Below are positions 8,942 through 18,185 of a stretch of 64,000 bases of DNA, in pieces. The notes beneath the pieces are model-generated. The model searched no databases. It worked only from the letters and a program-made list of their open reading frames with translations, and was not told the origin of the DNA. Numbering within the stretch: position 1 is the first letter of the stretch; the number at the start of each line of letters is the position of its first letter. This DNA is from Siphonobacter aquaeclarae (lineage in GTDB: Bacteria > Bacteroidota > Bacteroidia > Cytophagales > Spirosomataceae): assembly GCF_900103285.1 (NCBI RefSeq), contig NZ_FNGS01000003.1:235717-299716 (forward strand). The letters are read 5' to 3'. The position numbers and the translations under genes are program-made.

Positions 8942-9295
8942 GTGGCCGAGCACCTGATCACCGGCGAAAAAGGAGAAGATATGGCCGCGTTCTTTCTTCA
9001 GAAGAGCGGTTATGAAGTGGTAGGTCGTAACTACCGGTCCGGCAAAGCCGAAATCGATCTGATTATCCGGAAAAACGATTGGCTCATTTTTGTCGAAGTA
9101 AAAACCCGCAGCGGCGTCGCATTCGGGTATCCTGAATCCTTTGTATCTCCGGTCAAAGCAGCTTTGCTGAAGCGGGCGGCGGAAGAATATATATTCGCTG
9201 TCGACTGGAAGGGGCCGATCCGTTTCGACATCGTTTCCATCATTCTGAGCCGGGAAAGCGCTGAAATCCGGCATTTTGAAGACGCTATTCCCTGA
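8942..9295 (+). CDS. yraN: YraN-family (UPF0102) nuclease-like protein
   Basis: A 117-residue protein beginning AEHLITGEKGEDMAAFFL and continuing NYRSGKAEIDLII and FVEVKTRSG. The ExD...ExK arrangement is the restriction-endonuclease-like core of the YraN family, linked in the literature with DNA processing but not firmly assigned a role. The start is GTG at 8942; the nearby ATG at 8928 is out of frame. It stands between the SelW-like gene and the GH29 fucosidase. Confidence 0.88.
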   Translation: MAEHLITGEKGEDMAAFFLQKSGYEVVGRNYRSGKAEIDLIIRKNDWLIFVEVKTRSGVAFGYPESFVSPVKAALLKRAAEEYIFAVDWKGPIRFDIVSIILSRESAEIRHFEDAIP

Positions 9296-9343
9296 TCGCT
9301 TCTTTCCCGGTATAAGAGTATGGCGGCTTTCCGCAGGTCTTTA

Positions 9344-9367
9344 CGGATAAAAGAACCTCTTTATCCG
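9344..9367 (+). promoter_or_regulatory. Hairpin directly upstream of the GH29 start codon
   Basis: CGGATAAA (9344-9351) and TTTATCCG (9360-9367) are a perfect 8-base inverted repeat with an 8-base spacer, ending four bases before the ATG. It may be an operator or an mRNA hairpin affecting translation of the fucosidase. Confidence 0.4.
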
Positions 9368-9371
9368 CGAC

Positions 9372-10763
9372 ATGAAAAAAAGATTGCTGTTACTCTGGCT
9401 GGCCGGGTGCCTGTCGACCACCCTCTTCGCCCAGAAAAAATACGAAGCCAACTGGGCTTCGATTGATTCACGGCCCGTTCCGGGCTGGTTCGAGGACGCC
9501 AAATTCGGTATTTTCATACACTGGGGATTGTTTTCGGTGCCGGCTTTCGGCCCTACCGCGCGTGACGGCGTCGGTATCTACGACCGGTACGCTGAATGGT
9601 ACTGGAAGAAATGGAGCGATCCGACCGCGAAGAGCTACCCCGTTTTTCAGAAATTTCACGAACGGGTTTACGGCCCGAATGTGAAGTACCCGGATTTTGT
9701 AGAAGGATTCAAGGCGGAGCTGTTCAATCCGGACGAATGGGCGAAAGTATTTGAACAATCCGGCGCGAAATACGTCGTCCTGACATCGAAACACCACGAA
9801 GGCTTTACGCTCTGGCCGAGTGCGCAGTCCTGGAACTGGAATGCCGTGGATGTAGGACCACACCGGGACCTGGCCGGCGACCTGATCAAATCCGTGAAAG
9901 ACAAAGGTCTGCGGATGGGGTATTACTATTCGCTGTATGAATGGTTCAACCCGCTGTACAAGGAAAATGTAAACCGGTATGTGGACGAGCACATGATTCC
10001 TCAGCTCAAAGACCTCGTCACCCGTTACAAACCTGATATCGTCTGGACGGACGGAGAGTGGGATCATCCCTCCGATGTCTGGAAAAGCACGGAATTTCTC
10101 GCATGGCTGTATAACGAATCGCCGGTGAAAGAGGAAGTTGTCGTCAACGACCGCTGGGGTAAGGAAACCCGCGCGAAACACGGTGGCTTTTTTACGACAG
10201 AATATGAACTCGTTCACAGTGACAATTCGGAAAGCATGAAGTTCAGCCGTCCCTGGGAAGAATGCCGGGGTATCGGCAGTTCATTCGGCTACAACCGGGT
10301 AGAATTGCTGGAAGATTATTCGTCTTCGGCAGACGTCATTCACATCCTGATCGAAAAAGTGTCCCGGGGCGGAAATCTGCTCCTGAATATCGGACCTACC
10401 GCCGACGGCCGGATTCCGGTCATCATGCAGCAGCGACTGAAAGACATGGGCGACTGGATGAAGGTCAACAGCGAAGCCATTTACGGCACCCGCGCCTGGG
10501 ACAAAGCACCAGCTTTCAAAAAAGGAAACAAGCTGTTCTTCACCCGAAAAGGCAACGACCTGTATGCCATCGCGACGGAGTGGACGGACCAATTGGTGAT
10601 GGACGGCATCTCACCGAAAAAAGTTACGCTGCTCGGATACAACGGCACGATCAAGGCAACGGGTAAAGGCGGCAAGTGGACCATTACGGCTCCGGCTGTA
10701 ACCCCGTCGACGATACCCTGCCAATATGCCTGGGTGTACAAGCTGGAAGCGGCGGTGAAATAA
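9372..10763 (+). CDS. Alpha-L-fucosidase, GH29
   Basis: A 463-residue exported glycosidase with an N-terminal signal (MKKRLLLLWLAG to TLFAQ). The GH29 barrel is clear: FGIFIHWGLFSVPAF (residues 46-60), VLTSKHHEGFTLWPS (136-150) and the nucleophile Asp227 in DIVWTDGEWDH. The C-terminal part is a beta-sandwich. It removes terminal alpha-L-fucose from glycans in the periplasm or outside the cell. A GH95 fucosidase lies 5 kb downstream on the same strand, so fucosylated polymers are probable substrates. A hairpin abuts its start codon and a terminator follows. Confidence 0.93.
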   Translation: MKKRLLLLWLAGCLSTTLFAQKKYEANWASIDSRPVPGWFEDAKFGIFIHWGLFSVPAFGPTARDGVGIYDRYAEWYWKKWSDPTAKSYPVFQKFHERVYGPNVKYPDFVEGFKAELFNPDEWAKVFEQSGAKYVVLTSKHHEGFTLWPSAQSWNWNAVDVGPHRDLAGDLIKSVKDKGLRMGYYYSLYEWFNPLYKENVNRYVDEHMIPQLKDLVTRYKPDIVWTDGEWDHPSDVWKSTEFLAWLYNESPVKEEVVVNDRWGKETRAKHGGFFTTEYELVHSDNSESMKFSRPWEECRGIGSSFGYNRVELLEDYSSSADVIHILIEKVSRGGNLLLNIGPTADGRIPVIMQQRLKDMGDWMKVNSEAIYGTRAWDKAPAFKKGNKLFFTRKGNDLYAIATEWTDQLVMDGISPKKVTLLGYNGTIKATGKGGKWTITAPAVTPSTIPCQYAWVYKLEAAVK

Positions 10764-10774
10764 GAAAACCGGCA

Positions 10775-10812
10775 CAAAAAAGCCTCCGGAATAGCTCCGG
10801 AGGCTTTTTTGC
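10775..10812. terminator. Bidirectional terminator
   Basis: GCCTCCGGA and TCCGGAGGC form a stem flanked by an A run on the left and a T run on the right. It lies between the convergent GH29 and PAP2 genes. Confidence 0.9.
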
Positions 10813-10815
10813 ATC

Positions 10816-11475
10816 TCAGCGTTTGAGATTGATCCGGCTGTCGAGCCAGGCAGGCGCGTTACGTTGCCAGTAGCTCTGTATACCGGCGTAAACCAGTAGG
10901 GTCGTGACGGTACCGACGATTGAACCGACGTACACATCCGCCACAAAGTGCTGAAAAAGGTACACCCGCGAATAGGCCGCCAACGCTGCAAGGAAGACAA
11001 ATAGCCACCCCCAGCGTTTATTGGCTACAATCAATGTCAGAAAACAAAATAACGCGAAGACCGACGTCGAGTGCCCCGACGGGAAACTGTTTCGGGTATG
11101 CAGGTCGAGACCTTCGACGGTATGAAAGAGCCAACCGGAATTCTGATAAACCGCGCTGGGCCGCATCTCATGGTCAAAGAAGCCGTGTTTGAGCAATTGT
11201 GTTACTTCTCCCGACAATAAAAAGCACAATCCTCCGAGCAACGCCCACCGGAAACGAACAAACAGAAGCGCAACTACTACAAGCGCACTCACCACTCCGT
11301 CAGCCAGGTCTGTAAAATGATAGAAAAACCGGTCCCAGAAGGGGTGGTTCCGGTCATTGACCCAGCGCATCAGGTCGGTTCGGTCGGATTGCGCAAGCAG
11401 GATTCCGACCACTATCAGCAGGAGCGCATAGGGCAGAAAAAAGGAATAGTTCTGTCGGATTAAACGAGCGATCAT
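10816..11475 (-). CDS. PAP2-family membrane phosphatase
   Basis: A 219-residue membrane protein with about six hydrophobic segments. The PAP2 motifs are present: a lysine followed by Arg105-Pro106 (KHGFFDHEMRP, slightly longer spacing than usual), PSGH at 132-135, and Ser169-Arg170...His176...Asp180 in YSRVYLFQHFVAD. Such enzymes remove phosphate from lipids such as undecaprenyl pyrophosphate or phosphatidate. The ATG at 11475 is chosen; a longer frame would overlap the amidase. It follows the amidase gene by 13 bases on the same strand, so they likely form an operon for cell-envelope work. Confidence 0.88.
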   Translation of the reverse strand: MIARLIRQNYSFFLPYALLLIVVGILLAQSDRTDLMRWVNDRNHPFWDRFFYHFTDLADGVVSALVVVALLFVRFRWALLGGLCFLLSGEVTQLLKHGFFDHEMRPSAVYQNSGWLFHTVEGLDLHTRNSFPSGHSTSVFALFCFLTLIVANKRWGWLFVFLAALAAYSRVYLFQHFVADVYVGSIVGTVTTLLVYAGIQSYWQRNAPAWLDSRINLKR

Positions 11476-11488
11476 CGGGAAGAAAAGG

Positions 11489-12307
11489 CTATTCGCCGTC
11501 CATCTCTTTTTTGAATTGTTCGAAAGCTTTGAAAACGGCTTCGGCCAGCTTGGCCTGCCCGTCTTCACTGCGGAGGAAGGCTTCTTCCTCCGGGTTGGAA
11601 AGATAGCCGGTTTCGATCAGGACAGACGGAGTAGCGGTTTCCCACAAAACGATAAACCCGGCCTGTTTCACGCCGCGACTGGTGCGGCCGGCCCGCTTGA
11701 AATAGCGTTCGATTTTGGAGGCGAAATTAAGGCTGCTCGTCAGGTAGGCATTCTGGTAGTTTTCCAGCATGATCATGCCCAGCGGAGAATCCGGATCGAA
11801 GCCCTTGTACTTCTTTTCGTAATTGGCTTCCTGAAGAATAACGGCGTTTTCGCGCTTCGCTACAGCCAGGTTCTGTTCGGACTTGTGTAACCCCATGACG
11901 TAGGTTTCCGTGCCGTAGTAATCCCGGCGACTGGCCGGCAGTGCATTGGCATGGATGGAGATAAACAGGTCGGCTTTGTTTCGGTTGGAAATGGCGCCGC
12001 GTTCGTGTAATTCGATGAATACGTCGGATTTACGGGTAAAGATGACCTTGACGTTGGGGTAGTTTTCCCGGATAAGCCGGCCCACTTCCAGGCCGATCGG
12101 GAGGACCACATTCTTTTCCTTGGTACCGTTTTTCCCGATTGCTCCGGGGTCTTTGCCGCCGTGGCCGGGATCAATGACGACCGTCCGGATCACGGACGAC
12201 CGTTCGGGTTTGCTGCCGGGGTCACTTTCCTGGAAACTGAACAGGAAGAAAACAAGGCACAGTACCGGCCATACATTAACACACTTTAACTGGCTTTTTT
12301 CACGCAT
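11489..12307 (-). CDS. N-acetylmuramoyl-L-alanine amidase (Amidase_3)
   Basis: A 272-residue exported enzyme that cuts the bond between muramic acid and the peptide stem of peptidoglycan. A hydrophobic segment (about residues 11-25) serves as signal. Zinc ligands are His49 (DPGHGGKDPG), Glu102 (HERG) and His119 (SIHANA); the catalytic Glu232 is in IETGYLSN. A loop insertion typical of Bacteroidetes homologues is present between the second and third parts. It is the first gene of an operon with the PAP2 phosphatase and is divergent from lptD. Confidence 0.93.
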   Translation of the reverse strand: MREKSQLKCVNVWPVLCLVFFLFSFQESDPGSKPERSSVIRTVVIDPGHGGKDPGAIGKNGTKEKNVVLPIGLEVGRLIRENYPNVKVIFTRKSDVFIELHERGAISNRNKADLFISIHANALPASRRDYYGTETYVMGLHKSEQNLAVAKRENAVILQEANYEKKYKGFDPDSPLGMIMLENYQNAYLTSSLNFASKIERYFKRAGRTSRGVKQAGFIVLWETATPSVLIETGYLSNPEEEAFLRSEDGQAKLAEAVFKAFEQFKKEMDGE

Positions 12308-12347
12308 CTGTCTGAAGGATGGGGGAGATACTCCTTATTTTTGTTCG

Positions 12348-12355
12348 CAAAAGTA
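12348..12355 (-). promoter_or_regulatory. Candidate -7 element of the amidase operon
   Basis: The minus strand reads TACTTTTG here, matching TAnnTTTG, about 40 bases upstream of the amidase start. No clear -33 element is visible. Confidence 0.5.
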
Positions 12356-12497
12356 CGGGAAAAAGCGAGTTGATGGCTTCTGAACCCATTTTCAGCCGGT
12401 TATCTTCGCGTTTTCAATACTACAACGAAGGAATCGGCAAACTGTTTTTCTGCCTGGCGCCGGAGCATTTCACCATCCCATTAACTACTCAAAAACG

Positions 12498-15287
12498 TTG
12501 CTTTACCGTCTTCTTCTGCTCTTTTTCGTGATGCTGGGTGTGCAGGCCTGGGGGCAGGATAAGCCTGCAGCGAAACCGCGTGCGGGTGTGCCGTTTGGCG
12601 CTATCCGCCGCCCGGTCAAAGCCGATTCGCTGAAACCCGTCGTGAAGGCGGATACTGTTAAAATGACCCATGCAGACTCGCTCCGGGAACAAAGCGACCT
12701 GCAGGCTCAGGTAGATTACTACGCGAAAGATTCGACTATTATGACGACCGACGAGCAGATCGTCGAGCTCTTTGGTGACGCGAAAGTCGACTACCAGGAT
12801 ATTCACCTGAAGGCGGATTACATCAAACTCAACTGGAAAACCAACGAGGTATATGCCATCGGCCGGAAGGATTCAACCGGCCGCATGATCGGCGAACCGG
12901 TCTTCGAACAGGGCGCTGATACCTACAACACCAGCGAAATCCGGTATAACTTCAAGAGCAGGCGGGCGGCTATCAAAGCCATCATTACCAAGCAGGGAGA
13001 GGGAAACGTCCGCGGAAAAATCGTCAAAAAAGACAGTTCGAATAACTTCTTTCTGCGGGGAGCTTTTTATACGACCTGTGACCTGGTCCACCCCCACTTC
13101 GGGATTCAGGCGTCCAAAATCAAGCTGGTGCAGGGGAAAGGAGATAACAGGCAGGTGATATCCGGGCCTTTCAACCTTGTGATTGCGGGGGTGCAGTTGC
13201 CACTGGGGCTCCCATTCGGCTTTTTTCCGTTCTCAGAAAAACGAAAATCCGGGTTTATCCTCGGAAACTACGGGGAGGAGCCTCAGAACCGGGGCTTTTA
13301 TCTCCGGGATTTCGGATACTACTGGGCTGTTAATGACTACATGGGGCTGCGTTTTACCGGCCAGGTATACTCCAAAGGCGGCTGGGGCGCCGGTACGCAG
13401 GGAAACTACATAAAGAAATACAAGTACAGCGGAAGCTATAGCCTGATTTTCAACCACAATAAATCAGGAGACGAGGTAGGTTCAAACAAAACCATCTCGA
13501 ACGACTTCAGTATTCAGTGGTCGCACTCCCCGCAAACGCTGGGCCGGCCGTACAGCTTCTCGGCGTCGGTCAACATCGCCAGCAGCAACTATACCCGGAA
13601 CAACGAACAGAATATTACCAGCACAACCGGTTTGGGGCGGTACCAGCAGAACGTGTTCGGGTCGTCGGTGCAGTACTCCCATAACTTTGGTAACTACATC
13701 CAGACGAGCGCGAACTTCCGGGTCAACCAGAACGTGACCACAAAAGCACTGACAGCCGGCGTCAGCGTCAGCGCGGCTGTGACGCAGTTCCAGCCCTTCC
13801 GCCGGAAAAAGGCCGTGACACCGGCCTGGTACGAATCGTTCCGCCTGGGGATGAACCTGACGAGCTCCGCGGACTTGACTAATAACGTAACGACGCAGGT
13901 AACGACGAGCAGCAGCTATTCCAACGAATTCCGGCTCATTGCAGACAGCACGCAGACGAAGGGCATTAAAACCGGTGTCATTCCGTTCAACATCGACAAC
14001 CTGCCGACGATTCTCAAAAACAGCCAGGTGAAGACGTCGTTCTCGGTGCCTATTTCCCTGCCGAACTTCAAAATCGCCCGGAATATCAACGTCACGCCGG
14101 GGGTGAGTCTCCAGGGAGATGTGTATACGAAACAGTACAAGTATACCTATGTCCCCCCTACTATTAAGTATGATTCAACGACCGGCGCGTACACCCAGGC
14201 CGACAGCGGGGGCGTCATGGTAAGTACAATCAGCAAGCCGGGCGTAACCTATTCATATGCGTTTTCTCTGGGAATCAATACCCGGACCTACGGAACCTTC
14301 TACTTCAAGAAACTCGGTCGTGTAGAAGCCATCCGGCATACCTTCGCTCCCTCCCTCAGCCTGAGCTATACGCCTGATTTTTCGAGCCCGTCTTTCGGTT
14401 TTTACCAGAAAGTGCAGATCAACCAGCGGGGCGACCAGCGGTATCTCTCCAAGTACGTAGGCTACAGCGGAAGCATCGGAAAGTCGGCCGCGGCGAGCTT
14501 CAGCCTGACTAACCAGCTGGAGATGAAAGTCCGTGCGAAATCGGATACCGCCAAAAATGCGTACGAAAAGATCAGCCTCCTTGATAACTTCTCGATTTCC
14601 GGCAGTTACAACTTTATGGCGGATACGATGAAGCTGTCGAATATTTCGGTGTCGGCCAATACGGTTATCAAGAAGAAATACAACATCGCGTTTGCGTCCG
14701 TGTTTGACCCATATGCTGTTTTGCAGGATCCGTTTGTGGCGACAGGCGTACGGATCAGGGATTTCAAAATTTCCCGTGGACAGGGGTTGGCGCAGCTTCA
14801 GAGTATGACGATCGGTTTCAGTACGGCTTTCAAAGGCGGGTCGAAGAAAAAGGACCAGAAGCCGAAAGAGAAGCCGGAGGGGATGAGCGACGCCGATATG
14901 AAGTTTATTCAGACAAATCCACAGCTGTATATCGACTGGGATGTTCCCTGGAACGTAAACGTAGCTTACAACTTCAGCTACACCAAATATGGCTTGGCCA
15001 AGGCACAGTCGTTCCAGACGCTGAGTTTCAACGGAGATATCAAGCTGACTGAAAAATGGGCAATGACGTTTACGACGGGCTGGGATTTTGTGCAGGGAGC
15101 GCCTTCGCTCACCAATATCGGTCTGACACGCAACCTGCACTGCTGGGAGGCGGCATTCAACTGGACGCCTATTGCCCAGAACCTCCGCGGAGGAAACTAT
15201 AATTTTGAGCTCCGCGTGCGCTCATCGTTGCTGAAAGATTTGAAGCTGTCCCGCCGCCGGAGCTTCTACGATATGGGTGGCTATTAA
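12498..15287 (+). CDS. lptD: LPS-assembly protein LptD-like outer-membrane protein
   Basis: A 929-residue outer-membrane protein. A signal sequence (LYRLLLLFFVMLGVQAWGQ) is followed by an OstA/LptA-like domain (about residues 65-165: TDEQIVELFGDAKVDYQDI, IKLNWKTNEVYAIGRKDS) and a long beta-barrel rich in aromatic strands such as GFYLRDFGYYWAVNDYMG. LptD with LptE inserts lipopolysaccharide into the outer leaflet. Bacteroidetes versions are usually annotated as putative LptD because the barrel is diverged. The best start is TTG at 12498, giving the signal directly; no in-frame ATG precedes it. It is divergent from the amidase operon. Confidence 0.85.
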   Translation: MLYRLLLLFFVMLGVQAWGQDKPAAKPRAGVPFGAIRRPVKADSLKPVVKADTVKMTHADSLREQSDLQAQVDYYAKDSTIMTTDEQIVELFGDAKVDYQDIHLKADYIKLNWKTNEVYAIGRKDSTGRMIGEPVFEQGADTYNTSEIRYNFKSRRAAIKAIITKQGEGNVRGKIVKKDSSNNFFLRGAFYTTCDLVHPHFGIQASKIKLVQGKGDNRQVISGPFNLVIAGVQLPLGLPFGFFPFSEKRKSGFILGNYGEEPQNRGFYLRDFGYYWAVNDYMGLRFTGQVYSKGGWGAGTQGNYIKKYKYSGSYSLIFNHNKSGDEVGSNKTISNDFSIQWSHSPQTLGRPYSFSASVNIASSNYTRNNEQNITSTTGLGRYQQNVFGSSVQYSHNFGNYIQTSANFRVNQNVTTKALTAGVSVSAAVTQFQPFRRKKAVTPAWYESFRLGMNLTSSADLTNNVTTQVTTSSSYSNEFRLIADSTQTKGIKTGVIPFNIDNLPTILKNSQVKTSFSVPISLPNFKIARNINVTPGVSLQGDVYTKQYKYTYVPPTIKYDSTTGAYTQADSGGVMVSTISKPGVTYSYAFSLGINTRTYGTFYFKKLGRVEAIRHTFAPSLSLSYTPDFSSPSFGFYQKVQINQRGDQRYLSKYVGYSGSIGKSAAASFSLTNQLEMKVRAKSDTAKNAYEKISLLDNFSISGSYNFMADTMKLSNISVSANTVIKKKYNIAFASVFDPYAVLQDPFVATGVRIRDFKISRGQGLAQLQSMTIGFSTAFKGGSKKKDQKPKEKPEGMSDADMKFIQTNPQLYIDWDVPWNVNVAYNFSYTKYGLAKAQSFQTLSFNGDIKLTEKWAMTFTTGWDFVQGAPSLTNIGLTRNLHCWEAAFNWTPIAQNLRGGNYNFELRVRSSLLKDLKLSRRRSFYDMGGY

Positions 15288-15327
15288 AAAATTTGAAGCA
15301 AAAAGTAGGAATCGGCTGCAAAATGAT

Positions 15328-15335
15328 TACTTTTG
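15328..15335 (+). promoter_or_regulatory. -7 element of tRNA-Lys
   Basis: TACTTTTG matches TAnnTTTG, 12 bases before the tRNA 5' end. The -33 region is poor. Confidence 0.6.
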
Positions 15336-15347
15336 CCGTCCCAACAA

Positions 15348-15420
15348 GTCTCCGTAGCTCAGTTGGTAGAGCAATTGACTCTTAATCAATGGGTCGAAGG
15401 TTCGAGCCCTTCCGGGGACA
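15348..15420 (+). tRNA. tRNA-Lys (anticodon CTT)
   Basis: A 73-base cloverleaf. The acceptor stem GTCTCCG pairs with CGGGGAC (with one T-G pair), the D arm is GCTC/GAGC, the anticodon stem ATTGA/TCAAT holds the loop CTCTTAA with anticodon CTT, and the T arm is GAAGG/CCTTC around TTCGAGC. The discriminator is A and CCA is not encoded. Confidence 0.97.
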
Positions 15421-15425
15421 CAATA

Positions 15426-15472
15426 GCGAAAGCATCTGTCAATCATTCGATTACAGATGCTTTTTCGTTTTT
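15426..15472 (+). terminator. Terminator of tRNA-Lys
   Basis: GCGAAAGCATCTGT (15426-15439) pairs with ACAGATGCTTTTTCG (from 15453), followed by T-rich sequence. From here to 15743 I see nothing convincing; a 62-codon frame at 15559-15747 overlaps the next start and looks accidental. Confidence 0.85.
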
Positions 15473-15743
15473 ATTCGGGTTGATCGCGTGCTTTAAATGT
15501 CTTTGTGTAAGAGAAATCAACAGAAGAAAGAGCCAGAAAGTGATCGAGAACGGAACAGGTGGAAATGTATAATTTGCTGGTTGTCAGAAATTTGTTTGCA
15601 GAGAAGAACGGAACGTTTCCTGGATATTGGAATGAGGAATCAATGGAACTGGATTATGCGTCGGTATCTGAGTCCCGCAGAATCAAGTATCATCCCCCTC
15701 CCTCCTCTCTTATTACCCCGAAATCGTCCTCTGACTCTATCCT

Positions 15744-18104
15744 ATGATCCAACGCCTCGTCCCCGGAATGCTGGCCCTTGTGCTCGCTCTTCCCGGGTTT
15801 GCCCAGAAGATCTCCTACAAACAACCCGCCCGTACCTGGGAAGAAACCGTCCCGATCGGAAACGGCCGCCTCGGCGCCAGTCCGGACGGAGGAATAACTT
15901 CCGAAAAAATCGTCCTGAACGACATTACACTCTGGTCCGGCAGCAAACAGGATGCCGACGCACCCGAAGCCCTCAAATACCTTCCCGAAATCCGTAACCT
16001 GATCTTCGCCGGCAAAAACGACGAAGCAGAAGCCCTGATGTACAAGTCCTTCGTCTGCAAAGGCGCCGGATCGGGTCATGGAAACGGCGCCAACGTCCCC
16101 TTTGGCTGCTATCAGGTCCTCGGAACGCTCCTGCTTCAGGCGAAACATACCGGCGAGGCTACCGGTTATACCCGGGAGCTGTCCCTTTCGGACGCCATCG
16201 CCCGTACCCGCTACAAAGTTGGAAACACGACCTTTTCCCGGGAATATATCGCCAGTTTTGATGACGATGTGCTGGTCGTGCGGCTCACCGCCGACCAGGC
16301 CCGGCAACTGAGTTTCAGTGTGTCACTCAGCCGCCCCGAACGCTTCCGGACCTCCGTATCCGGCCAGGAACTCCGCATGGAAGGGCAGCTCAATAACGGT
16401 ACCGACGGCAAGGGCATGCGGTACATGACACGCGTCCGACTGAAGCCGGAAGGAGGCAGTCTGACGACGACCGATACGTCTCTTGTCCTCGAAAAAGCAA
16501 ATGCCGTAACGATTTATATTTCATCGTCAACCGATTTCAAAAAGGAAGACCCGGCGGCTGTCTCGGCCCGCCACCTTACTGCCGCGATGAAGAAGTCGTA
16601 TGAAGCGGAAAAAGCGGCCCATATCAAAGCATATCAGCAATTGTACAACCGGACGGCGCTCTCGCTCGGCACGTCGGATAAGGATGATATGCCGACCGAC
16701 GAACGCCTGCGCGCCTACCACTCGGGAGCAGAAGACCAGGGGCTTGCAGCGCTGTATTTCCAGTTCGGGCGGTACCTGCTCATCAGCAGCACCCGGCCCG
16801 GCCTGCTTCCGCCGAACCTGCAGGGACTTTGGGCCAATTCCATCCAGACGCCCTGGAACGGCGATTATCACCTGGATATCAACATCCAGATGAACCACTG
16901 GCCCCTTGAAATGACGAACCTGCCAACGCTCAACGAACCTTTCTTTACCCTGGTAAAAGGCCTGGTGGAACCGGGGCAGAAAACGGCGAAAGTATATTAC
17001 AACGGCAATGGCTGGGTAGCTCACGTCATTACCAATGTATGGGGATATACTTCGCCTGGCGAGCATCCTTCCTGGGGCGCGGCGAATACCGGCTCAGGCT
17101 GGCTCTGTCAGATGCTTTGGGAACATTATGCGTTTACCGGAGACAAAGCATACCTGAAAGCGCTGTATCCTATTCTCAAGGGATCCTCGGAATTTTACCT
17201 GTCGACCATGGTAAAAGAGCCGGAAACAGGCCGGTTAGTCACGATTCCGTCCAATTCCCCCGAAAACTCCTTTAAACTGCCTAACGGCAAAAGCGCACAC
17301 GTCTGCGCCGGTCCGACGATCGACAACCAGATCATCCGGGCGCTGTTTTCCCATACGCTCGAAGCCGCGAAAGAACTGGGACTCGACGCTCCTCTGCAAG
17401 CAGAACTGAAAACTGCAATTCAGCTTATCCCCGGTAATCAAATCGGAAAAGACGGCCGCCTGATGGAATGGCTGAAAGAATACCCGGAACCCGAACCGCA
17501 CCACCGGCATATCTCGCATCTCTGGGGCCTGTATCCCGGAAATGAAATTACGCCGGAAGGTACGCCCGAGCTGGCCCGGGCGGCGCGCGCGTCTCTCGAA
17601 GGTCGCGGAGACGCGGGTACCGGTTGGTCGCTCGCCTGGAAAATGAACTTCTGGGCCCGTTTACAGGACGGTAACCGCAGTCTTCAGCTACTGAAAATGC
17701 TGCTGAAGCCCGTAAGCGGTAACGGTGTAAACATGACGAACGGCGGCGGTACCTATGCCAATCTCTTCTGCGCTCACCCGCCCTTCCAGATTGACGGAAA
17801 CTATGGCGGCGCTGCCGGTATCGCTGAGATGCTGTTGCAGAGTCATACCGGCCAGGTACACCTGCTTCCGGCACTGCCCGGCGACTGGAAAGACGGAAAG
17901 GTCAGGGGGCTCGTAGCCCGCGGCGGCTTTGAAGTGGATATGGAATGGAAAGAGGGTAAGCTGACCTCTGCGACGATTCACAGCAAAAACGGGGGTATCT
18001 GTAAGCTGCGGTCCGCGTCAGGTTTGAAGACGGGAAGCCTTTCCGGAAAGGAAATAGCGCTCCCGACAGAGAAAGGAAAATCCTATACCCTTTCAGTCCT
18101 CTAA
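15744..18104 (+). CDS. Alpha-L-fucosidase, GH95
   Basis: A 786-residue exported enzyme: signal [21 protein letters not shown], an N-terminal beta-sandwich ([24 protein letters not shown]) and an (alpha/alpha)6 barrel. Motifs of GH95 include [29 protein letters not shown], and the late [22 protein letters not shown]95 enzymes act by inversion, typically on alpha-1,2-linked fucose, and this complements the GH29 enzyme upstream. Length is typical. The gene stands between the tRNA-Lys terminator and a palindromic repeat. Confidence 0.92.
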   Translation: MIQRLVPGMLALVLALPGFAQKISYKQPARTWEETVPIGNGRLGASPDGGITSEKIVLNDITLWSGSKQDADAPEALKYLPEIRNLIFAGKNDEAEALMYKSFVCKGAGSGHGNGANVPFGCYQVLGTLLLQAKHTGEATGYTRELSLSDAIARTRYKVGNTTFSREYIASFDDDVLVVRLTADQARQLSFSVSLSRPERFRTSVSGQELRMEGQLNNGTDGKGMRYMTRVRLKPEGGSLTTTDTSLVLEKANAVTIYISSSTDFKKEDPAAVSARHLTAAMKKSYEAEKAAHIKAYQQLYNRTALSLGTSDKDDMPTDERLRAYHSGAEDQGLAALYFQFGRYLLISSTRPGLLPPNLQGLWANSIQTPWNGDYHLDINIQMNHWPLEMTNLPTLNEPFFTLVKGLVEPGQKTAKVYYNGNGWVAHVITNVWGYTSPGEHPSWGAANTGSGWLCQMLWEHYAFTGDKAYLKALYPILKGSSEFYLSTMVKEPETGRLVTIPSNSPENSFKLPNGKSAHVCAGPTIDNQIIRALFSHTLEAAKELGLDAPLQAELKTAIQLIPGNQIGKDGRLMEWLKEYPEPEPHHRHISHLWGLYPGNEITPEGTPELARAARASLEGRGDAGTGWSLAWKMNFWARLQDGNRSLQLLKMLLKPVSGNGVNMTNGGGTYANLFCAHPPFQIDGNYGGAAGIAEMLLQSHTGQVHLLPALPGDWKDGKVRGLVARGGFEVDMEWKEGKLTSATIHSKNGGICKLRSASGLKTGSLSGKEIALPTEKGKSYTLSVL

Positions 18105-18108
18105 AAAT

Positions 18109-18180
18109 GTCTGTGCAGTCTGTGTAGTCTGTGAGCCTTATTTTCTCACAGACTTCACAGACTGCACAGACTTCACAGAC
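18109..18180. repeat. Palindromic array of 9-base CTGTG units, copy 1
   Basis: The left arm 18109-18135 consists of head-to-tail units of the type GTCTGTGCA; the right arm from 18145 is its inverse (CTCACAGACTTCACAGACTG...). Over 27 bases the arms differ at one position, with a 9-base loop. The right arm continues the unit to 18180. A related element lies at 63875-63982. Confidence 0.85.
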
Positions 18181-18185
18181 GTAGC

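Noticed and set aside
15559..15747. 62-codon plus-strand frame between tRNA-Lys and GH95
   Set aside because: It overlaps the GH95 start, lacks a promoter or domain and looks accidental.
18109..18180. CRISPR array
   Set aside because: The units are 9 bases without spacers, and the arms are inverted. No cas gene is present.
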